Source: a bacterium
Lineage (GTDB): Bacteria; Patescibacteriota; Saccharimonadia; CAILAD01; BJGX01
Reading direction: 5' to 3'
Assembly: GCA_029778565.1 (NCBI GenBank)
Contig: JAKOQC010000097.1
Span: 1 to 48,614, forward strand
Length of the DNA stretch: 48,614 nt
In this document: positions 43,908-48,614 of the stretch, piece by piece
Numbering within the stretch: the first letter of the stretch is position 1
Layout of the letters: each line of letters starts with the position of its first letter
Position numbers and translations under genes: made by a program
The notes under the pieces: generated by a model
What the model was told of the DNA's origin: nothing
Databases searched by the model: none
Seen by the model: only the letters and a program-made list of their open reading frames with translations

Positions 43908-44468
43908 TTATTTAGGTTTGTCAGCCAAGTGACGGCGCCACACCGACCATTCTAGAGCAGCATCTATCATTATAAAGAAGAAAAAGGCAATTGCCGAAAT
44001 AATTAGCTCTGTAGTAATATTAAATCCGCCAAAAGCAAGAATAAGTCCCAAAATAGAGTACAGCGCAACTAAAATAAGGTAGCTAATGTTAAATCTATAT
44101 GCTGCCGAGGTTATCAGCATGCCACCTGCGACCATAAAGAACCATCCAGATGTCATACCGTGAATACCAATTTTGATGCCACTAGAATATTCTAAATATG
44201 TTAACCAGCCACCAATAATAATTAGTCCAAACCAAAAAATCTGTAGAAAGATAGCCTTTGCATCGCGTGGAACCCCCATAATTATTTGTGCACCTAGACC
44301 TATAACAAATACAAATAACCAAATCTCTGCCAATATTGTTGGTGCAGCCAAAGCAATATTACTAGCCAAATAGCCAAAGGCTAGTAATATTGCCCAAATA
44401 AGCATAATTTTCTGATATTTGTTAAAGATTTTTATTGGTGGAGCAACACGCTTTTTCTGGGGAACCAT
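43908..44468 (-). CDS. Hypothetical multi-span membrane protein (186 aa), minus strand
   Basis: Six hydrophobic segments (about residues 22-42, 45-62, 72-90, 105-122, 128-146, 150-170) after a basic N-terminus (PQKKRVAPPIK) and a basic C-terminus (WRRHLADKPK). The layout recalls HdeD-type DUF308 proteins (six spans in pairs) but I cannot confirm this. On the minus strand GGTACAAT ends seven bases before the ATG; probably leaderless. Confidence 0.72.
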   Translation of the reverse strand: MVPQKKRVAPPIKIFNKYQKIMLIWAILLAFGYLASNIALAAPTILAEIWLFVFVIGLGAQIIMGVPRDAKAIFLQIFWFGLIIIGGWLTYLEYSSGIKIGIHGMTSGWFFMVAGGMLITSAAYRFNISYLILVALYSILGLILAFGGFNITTELIISAIAFFFFIMIDAALEWSVWRRHLADKPK

Positions 44469-44565
44469 AAGAGCTATTGTACCAGAAACAAGATAAAATT
44501 TGCCAGTTTTTTAGAATAGGTATACAGTTATAGTTAAGAACAATAATATTTAACAAGGAGTTATT

Positions 44566-44997
44566 ATGAAAAAAATAGTACTAAAGGCAGCAGGTGCAGG
44601 TAGTTTGTTAGCACTTCTTCCGCTTGCCGCTCATGCAGCAGATGATTTTACGACTACCGACCCTACAACAGCAACAGATGCAGCCGCTACAGCAGCCGGT
44701 GGCACTGCGGCAGCAGGTTTAGTTGGTGGATTACTAATATTTTGGTTAATCTTTCTAGTAATTGGTCTTGGTTTGTTTATTTTCTGGATAATAATGCTTA
44801 TAGACGCATTTAAACGAACCAACTGGCAAGACGATAATCAGAAGAATCTATGGTTAATTATTCTTATTGTATCGATTTTTGTAGGACTTTCAGGCTTGGC
44901 AGCAATACTGTACTACTTTATTATCAAACGTGCACTAGATAGTAAAGCAACAGTTGCAAATACGCCGCCCACCCAAACCCCACCAGCCGCTCAGTAA
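44566..44997 (+). CDS. Membrane protein with PLDc_N-like (phospholipase D N-terminal) segment pair
   Basis: 143 residues. Signal peptide (1-24, ending AAHAAD), an Ala/Thr-rich stretch, then two membrane spans with the PLDc_N look: FWIIMLIDAFKRTNW and WLIILIVSIFVGLSGLAAILYYF (the YYF end is typical). Proline/Thr-rich tail. Ribosome site AAGGAG. Such small proteins lack the catalytic PLD domain and their role is unknown. Confidence 0.7.
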   Translation: MKKIVLKAAGAGSLLALLPLAAHAADDFTTTDPTTATDAAATAAGGTAAAGLVGGLLIFWLIFLVIGLGLFIFWIIMLIDAFKRTNWQDDNQKNLWLIILIVSIFVGLSGLAAILYYFIIKRALDSKATVANTPPTQTPPAAQ

Positions 44998-45015
44998 AAA
45001 GTCGTATGACTAGCC

Positions 45016-45050
45016 AGAAAAGAACCTTAAGAAAGGTTCTTTTCTTTTAG
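45016..45050. terminator. Terminator after the PLDc_N-like gene
   Basis: Thirteen-bp perfect stem AGAAAAGAACCTT/AAGGTTCTTTTCT with a four-base loop and T-rich 3' side. Confidence 0.9.
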
Positions 45051-45092
45051 AGGTAAATATAGTAGAATATACAGGTTCGTTTGGGTAGATTT

Positions 45093-45169
45093 GCGCCCTT
45101 AGCTCAGCTGGATAGAGCGTCTGGCTTCGGACCAGAAGGCCGGGGGTTCGAATCCCTCAGGGCGCACCA
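45093..45169 (+). tRNA. tRNA-Arg (TCG)
   Basis: Acceptor GCGCCCT/AGGGCGC, discriminator A, CCA encoded, anticodon loop CTTCGGA, T-loop TTCGAAT. No duplicated 3' end follows. Confidence 0.96.
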
Positions 45170-45194
45170 TTTCCAATTACAATATTTCTCATAA

Positions 45195-45270
45195 GGGTCT
45201 GTAGCTCAATTGGTAGAGCAGTTGCCTCTTAAGCAATTGGTTGTGGGTTCGAGTCCCACCGGACCCACCA
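45195..45270 (+). tRNA. tRNA-Lys (CTT)
   Basis: Acceptor GGGTCTG/CGGACCC (one T-A and one G-C change from the TTT isoacceptor), CCA encoded, anticodon loop CTCTTAA. Followed by an ACCAAAA/TTTTGGT hairpin; no duplicated end. Confidence 0.96.
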
Positions 45271-45330
45271 AGATTTACTTATAGCAACCAAAAGCGAGAA
45301 TGGTTTTGGTCGAAAAAAATAATTTAATAT

Positions 45331-45407
45331 CGGGGTGTGGCGCAGTTGGCTAGCGCGCGTCGTTTGGGACGATGAGGCCGGAGGTTCGAGTCCTCTCACC
45401 CCGACCA
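45331..45407 (+). tRNA. tRNA-Pro (TGG)
   Basis: Acceptor CGGGGTG/CACCCCG, discriminator A, CCA encoded, anticodon loop TTTGGGA. Its 3' end is repeated twice downstream. Confidence 0.96.
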
Positions 45408-45444
45408 AGATGAGAACCGGTCTTTATGACCGGTTTTTATCTTG
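45406..45444 (+). terminator. Terminator starting on the CCA of tRNA-Pro
   Basis: Arms CAAGATGAGAACCGGTC and GACCGGTTTTTATCTTG around TTTAT, beginning with the CA of CCA. Confidence 0.88.
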
Positions 45445-45555
45445 TATGAGAAAAATACGAGAAACCCAAAGGTTCGGTGGAGTAAAGCGCGCAGTGCAAC
45501 AAGTTGCTTTGCAAACTTGATTGCCAAGCACTTTATGAAGTAGGCTTTAGCCGAT
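45408..45555 (+). other. Candidate mini-element 1 at tRNA-Pro
   Basis: 148-base spacer: terminator, a CGAGAAACCCAAA stretch similar to CGAGAAGCCAA in the His spacer, the 25-base core (45472-45496), hairpin GCAAC/GTTGC, CCAAGCA, and GGC-TTT-AGCC next to the duplicated end. A frame can be read across it (and the tRNA) but lacks any start signal. Confidence 0.7.
45472..45496 (+). repeat. Shared 25-base core, copy in the Pro element
   Basis: 24 of 25 bases identical to 29540-29564, at a tRNA locus 16 kb away. Confidence 0.93.
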
Positions 45556-45574
45556 GTCCTCTCACCCCGACCAA
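45556..45574 (+). repeat. Duplicated 3' end of tRNA-Pro, copy 2
   Basis: Exact 19-base copy of 45390-45408. Offset 166 bases. Followed directly by a hairpin built on its CCA. Confidence 0.97.
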
Positions 45575-45612
45575 AGAAAGAAGTTCGCTTTTTGCGAACT
45601 TTTTTACTTTGG
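45571..45612 (+). terminator. Terminator on the copied CCA (Pro copy 2)
   Basis: CCAAAG...GTTCGC / GCGAAC...CTTTGG with a five-T loop and a T-run in the right arm. Confidence 0.88.
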
Positions 45613-45674
45613 GATTGTAAGTCTCAAGCCTCCGAATAGTTTAGCACGAATAAATCTGATGAAATTCGAGCGCT
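45575..45674 (+). other. Candidate mini-element 2 at tRNA-Pro
   Basis: 100-base spacer between copies 2 and 3. It has the CCA-based hairpin and a short AT-rich region ending GAGCGCT, but lacks the 25-base core; it may be an older, decayed unit. Confidence 0.55.
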
Positions 45675-45693
45675 GTCCTCTCACACCGACCAA
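45675..45693 (+). repeat. Duplicated 3' end of tRNA-Pro, copy 3
   Basis: 18 of 19 bases match (one C to A in the acceptor strand). Offset 119 bases from copy 2. Followed by an imperfect hairpin with AAACAAAAA/TTTTTGTTT arms (45692-45728). Confidence 0.93.
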
Positions 45694-45755
45694 ACAAAAA
45701 ATCTGACATAATGTGGGACTTTTTGTTTAATAATGAAAATTAGTACTAAATAGAG

Positions 45756-45767
45756 TAGAATAATACT
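45756..45767 (+). promoter_or_regulatory. Leaderless-type promoter of the DUF5652-like gene
   Basis: TAGAAT (45756-45761) ends six bases before the ATG; no ribosome site. Confidence 0.5.
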
Positions 45768-45989
45768 ATGGATGCAAACACACTAATACAACAATACAGT
45801 TGGCTTATTGCACTGTTAATTATTTGGGAAATTGCCTGGAAGGGTTGGGCACTTTGGATAGCTGCTCGTAAAACCCAAAAAGTTTGGTTTGTTGTACTTC
45901 TAATTGTGAATACTATTGGTATCTTAGAAATATTTTATATCTTCTACTTCTCTAAACAGTCAAATAATAATCCCCAAACCAAGAAATAG
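45768..45989 (+). CDS. DUF5652-like small membrane protein
   Basis: 73 residues with two membrane spans. The stretch GWALWIAARKTQKVWFVVLL followed by NTIGILEIFYIFYF fits the pattern of DUF5652, a family frequent in CPR genomes with no known function. It shares the direction of the sortase gene, 17 bases ahead, and may be co-transcribed. Confidence 0.78.
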   Translation: MDANTLIQQYSWLIALLIIWEIAWKGWALWIAARKTQKVWFVVLLIVNTIGILEIFYIFYFSKQSNNNPQTKK

Positions 45990-46006
45990 CTTTATTTGGA
46001 GATTAA

Positions 46007-46618
46007 ATGCAAACAAATAAGAATAGCTATTCAAACAAGCCAAGAAACAAAAACAGTAAGAAACGTAATTTTATACTTATAATAATTGCAGGTTTATTAC
46101 TTGGCATTGGAGCATATATATTATTTTTACTACTTTCTCCAAAATTGTCCCAAAAAACAGCTCAGTCTATAGAAAGTTCTCAGTCGCAATTAGTAAAGGC
46201 TTCTGATAAAAATATATTACTTATTCCGAGTGCAGGAGTTGAGACAGAAATATCAGAAGGCAATATAAACGTTTTAGATAAGGGTTTGGTTTGGCATAGA
46301 TTGCCCAAAGAAGGTAACCCAGAAATTGGTGGCAATACAATACTAACTGGTCATAGTTTTGTGTGGGGATACACTCCTAAGCAAATTAAAGAAAAATCAA
46401 TCTTTTATAACTTGCGTGATGTTAAAAAGGGAGATACTGTTCAGGTAAGGTGGAATGGTAAAGTATATAACTACAAAGTAACCGAAACAAAACAAGTTAA
46501 ACCAAACGAAATAGAGATAGAAAAACCAAGTAACGAGCCAAAGCTTACGATTTATACCTGTACTTTAGCGGGTAGTGCCGATGGGAGAGTAGTAGTAATA
46601 GCAAGGCCGAGTAACTAA
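46007..46618 (+). CDS. Sortase
   Basis: 203 residues. Membrane-anchored transpeptidase that attaches surface proteins to the wall. N-terminal basic head and one span (about 22-45, FILIIIAGLLLGIGAYILFL), then the catalytic domain with His in TILTGHSFVWGY (about 117), Cys in LTIYTCTLAG (about 185) and Arg in DGRVVVIA (about 195). Sequence context suggests class E or F type rather than SrtA, but this is uncertain. Ribosome site GGAG. No clear LPxTG substrate is seen among the surface proteins of this window. Confidence 0.9.
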   Translation: MQTNKNSYSNKPRNKNSKKRNFILIIIAGLLLGIGAYILFLLLSPKLSQKTAQSIESSQSQLVKASDKNILLIPSAGVETEISEGNINVLDKGLVWHRLPKEGNPEIGGNTILTGHSFVWGYTPKQIKEKSIFYNLRDVKKGDTVQVRWNGKVYNYKVTETKQVKPNEIEIEKPSNEPKLTIYTCTLAGSADGRVVVIARPSN

Positions 46619-46629
46619 ACTATATATGT

Positions 46630-47118
46630 ATGAATATAAAGTCTAGAAGAATTAAAGCAAAAATAAGGTCTATAAAAAGACCCAAATTAGTTATTACTTT
46701 GGTAATTTCAGTTTGTCTTTTACTAATTACTAGTGGGGTAGTATATGCTCGTTATTCTACACAAAAAAAGGTGGCAAAAAATCCAGACAATCATCAATCG
46801 GCAAAAAAAACAGACCAAAATACCAATTCTAAAACCACTAGTAATAATAATTCGCCTCAATCAAAAAACAATACTACCGAGGTAATAAAACCCAAAACAA
46901 TAAATCTAAAGTGCTTGCAAAAGCTAAATAAAGAAGCTTTGGCGCAAGAACAAAAACGCCATTTAGATAAACAAAAAGAAATAATGGAATATTGGCAAAA
47001 AAATGGTAACGCTAATAGCGATGGTTATAAAACAGATATCACCAAAGAAGCTGAATTAAACAAAAAAAATACCCTAGAAATATATAAGACAAACAGTCAA
47101 AAAAGCGATAAATGTTAA
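46630..47118 (+). CDS. Basic secreted or membrane-anchored protein (162 aa)
   Basis: Very basic N-terminus (KSRRIKAKIRSIKRPK), one hydrophobic span (about 20-40, LVITLVISVCLLLITSGVVY), then a Lys/Asn/Ser/Gln-rich low-complexity region and a helical charged end. Outside the span there are two cysteines, one in LKCLQKL and one as the last residue, which could pair. Follows the sortase after 11 bases. Not recognised. Confidence 0.65.
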   Translation: MNIKSRRIKAKIRSIKRPKLVITLVISVCLLLITSGVVYARYSTQKKVAKNPDNHQSAKKTDQNTNSKTTSNNNSPQSKNNTTEVIKPKTINLKCLQKLNKEALAQEQKRHLDKQKEIMEYWQKNGNANSDGYKTDITKEAELNKKNTLEIYKTNSQKSDKC

Positions 47119-47185
47119 TTTTACCAATCTAATCTTTTCACCAAATGACATTGACTAGAGCATAATAAGTATCTATTATATAACC

Positions 47186-48430
47186 ATGAGAAGAATACTC
47201 TTAGGGATATTATTGCCCTCAGCTGTACTGCTAAGTTTTTTGTTGCTTGCACCCAAGGCTCATGCAGCTACCTTTACGGTTAATGATGCTGGTGACGATT
47301 CTGCTGTCGACCCAAGTGTTAGCTGTGATACTGCTGGTGATGTCTGTACGCTTCGTAGCTCTATTGAGGCTGCTAATGCACAGGTTGGCGCCGATACGAT
47401 TGAATTTAGTATTACAGGTGGTGGGGTACACACCATTACACTTGGCTCGGTCTTGCCAGAAATTACCGACCCAGTAACTATTGACGGCACCACGCAGCCT
47501 AGTGCGCAATGCGGTACGCTAGTGCCTACTACAATGCCCAATACAAATACCCCACATACCCTGTTGATAGAAGTAAGTGGTGGAGGTGGAGCATTTAATT
47601 TATTTAATTTAGGCGCGGGTTCCACTGGTACAGAAATAAAAGGGCTGATTCTGAATAACGTTGATGGAAACGGAATAGCAACAACCAATGATAGTCTTGG
47701 TAGTTTTACCATAAGTTGTAACTATATTGGTACAAATAGCGATGGAACTGCTTCAGCAAACCTAAACTATATAGGTATACGTGATGATGAGGGTAATAAC
47801 ACGTTTATTATACAAAACAACTTACTCTCTGGTATGGGATTAGCTATTAATCTTTCAGGCGATAGTGCAAACATAAACAATAATCTAATTGGTACAGATG
47901 TTAATGGTGTATCGGCTATTGCTAATAATAGTACTGCAATTAATCTATTTGCCTTAACCAGTGCAACTATTAACCATAATGTTATTTCTGGCAATATTGG
48001 CTCTGGTGCAAGCTTAACTGATGGCCAGGATGTAACATTTACTGGTAATGTAGTCGGGCTCGGTATAGATGGTAGTGCTCTTGGTAATACCATAAATGGG
48101 TTAGACTACTTTGCAATTAATAACTTTACTATCGGTGGGGTTACAAGTACTGAGCGGAATGTTATTTCGGCTAACGGCAGTGATGGAATTCATATTTATA
48201 ATAATTGTTCATATGGTCAATCAGCCAACTCAACTACCTATGGAAATTACATCGGTACCCAAATGGACGGTAGTGTAAAAGCTGGTTTTGGAAACGGCGC
48301 TGCAGGAGTTGAAGTAAATGAGTATCAGGGTAGTTGTGGGTCTGTGTACAAACATCAAATTGGTGGTAATGAGACTGGCCAAGCAAATACTATAGCTGGC
48401 AATACCAACCAAGGCGCGACTATCCCTTGA
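47186..48430 (+). pseudogene. CSLREA/parallel beta-helix surface protein, apparently truncated by an insertion
   Basis: Signal peptide (1-27, ending APKAHAA), then a CSLREA-type N-terminal module (FTVNDAGDDSAVDPS, DVCTLRSSIEAANA) and at least ten right-handed beta-helix turns rich in Asn/Gly (NNLIGTDVNG, GNVVGLGIDG, GNYIGTQMDG, NTIAGNTNQG). The frame stops right after a typical repeat start, only 31 bases before a transposase gene, and no C-terminal anchor or domain is present. Family members are usually much longer. The most likely reading is that an insertion sequence split the gene; the remainder would lie beyond the window. A TATTAT box ends six bases before the ATG. Confidence 0.75.
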
Positions 48431-48455
48431 CATCAAGGAACAGATGAGCTAAACT
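48427..48455 (+). promoter_or_regulatory. Promoter of the transposase
   Basis: TTGACA (48427-48432), 17 bases, TAAACT (48450-48455), six bases before the transposase ATG. Confidence 0.65.
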
Positions 48456-48461
48456 GTAAGT

Positions 48462-48614
48462 ATGAAAGTTGAACGGTACACAATAGATACGTTTCATCTG
48501 GAGTTTCCTGATGATGACACTTGTCTTGACTACATGTTCAACCTGGCCTACGGCAATCTCCCAGCCTGCCCTCAATGCGGTGTTGTTGAGCCCCGTTACT
48601 ACCGCGTTAGAAAC
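48462..48614 (+). mobile_element. IS1595-like transposase, 5' part only
   Basis: 51 codons from ATG 48462 to the window edge. DTFHLEFPDDDTCLDYMF followed by the zinc-ribbon half LPACPQCG matches the N-terminal zinc-binding region of IS1595-family (ISXO2-like) transposases. The DDE-type catalytic core is beyond the window. The left inverted repeat cannot be fixed without the right end; the junction with the beta-helix gene lies somewhere near 48410-48426. Confidence 0.8.

Noticed and set aside
45335-45520. A 61-codon frame running out of tRNA-Pro
   Set aside because: It starts within the tRNA and crosses its terminator and spacer; the tRNA and repeat structure explain the sequence. The same applies to frames at 43594-43857 and 29514-29708.
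45390-45693. Short regularly repeated units at the Pro locus as a CRISPR array
   Set aside because: Only three copies, spacing of 119-166 bases, repeats equal to the tRNA 3' end, and no cas genes.

Overview
The window reads as a chromosomal segment of a Candidatus Patescibacteria (CPR) bacterium, most probably a Saccharibacteria (TM7) relative. The evidence is its tightly packed AT-rich genes, shortened or domain-reduced housekeeping proteins (TsaB, HrcA, a zinc-finger-less DnaJ, ComEC without a hydrolase domain), CPR-style small membrane proteins, a DUF5652-like gene, sortase, and a type IV pilin with PilM. UGA behaves as a normal stop (for example in pyrD, pyrF and hrcA), which argues against Gracilibacteria or Absconditabacteria. 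The lineage is inferred from gene content only.

Layout. 1-830: a small conserved-looking gene, a CAT-anticodon tRNA and a small minus-strand gene. 860-4576: a pyrimidine block, pyrD-pyrC and pyrF-pyrE, in two units each preceded by the same 57-base promoter/leader; base composition is richer in G+C than the surroundings. 4600-7711: an ABC-2 transporter and an LpxH-like phosphoesterase. 7750-12652: Met and initiator tRNAs, FtsB-like and YggT-like proteins, tilS, ftsH. 12714-18316: a membrane-anchored fibre-like protein with a peptidase S74 chaperone domain, murJ and lepA. 18329-23685: two small membrane proteins, then a CIRCE-controlled heat-shock unit hrcA-grpE-dnaK followed by a NYN nuclease-like gene and dnaJ. 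23753-29330: a membrane protein, an HExxH protease-like protein, two ATP-grasp proteins (one fused to a RimB-type retropepsin-like domain) and rimK: a putative system for adding and trimming amino-acid tails. 29403-34599: tRNA-Lys, comEC, yebC, ruvC, an HD alarmone-hydrolase-like gene, ruvA, ruvB. 34630-38850: a PH-like membrane protein, the convergent pilin-pilM pair, a lamin-tail surface protein, tsaE, tsaB. 38971-43168: RNase Y, HU, MgtE and a membrane protein. 43291-45730: six tRNAs interspersed with small membrane proteins. 45768-48614: DUF5652-like protein, sortase, a secreted basic protein, a CSLREA/beta-helix surface protein that appears broken, and the start of an IS1595-like transposase that runs off the window.

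Most unusual signal. At four tRNA loci (fMet, Lys, His, Pro) the last 18-22 bases of the tRNA, always from the 3' edge of the T-loop through CCA, are repeated 119-181 bases downstream. Each copy matches its own tRNA. Each spacer opens with a hairpin abutting CCA and contains structured sequence, and the Lys and Pro spacers share a 25-base core with one mismatch. The Pro locus has three such ends in a row. This looks like a family of miniature elements inserting at tRNA 3' ends, with duplicated tRNA ends as boundaries. I know of no description of such a family, but I could not search.

A second recurring pattern is that many unit-leading genes have a -10 box only 6-9 bases before the start codon and no Shine-Dalgarno sequence, so leaderless mRNAs appear common, whereas genes inside operons usually carry clear GGAG-type sites.
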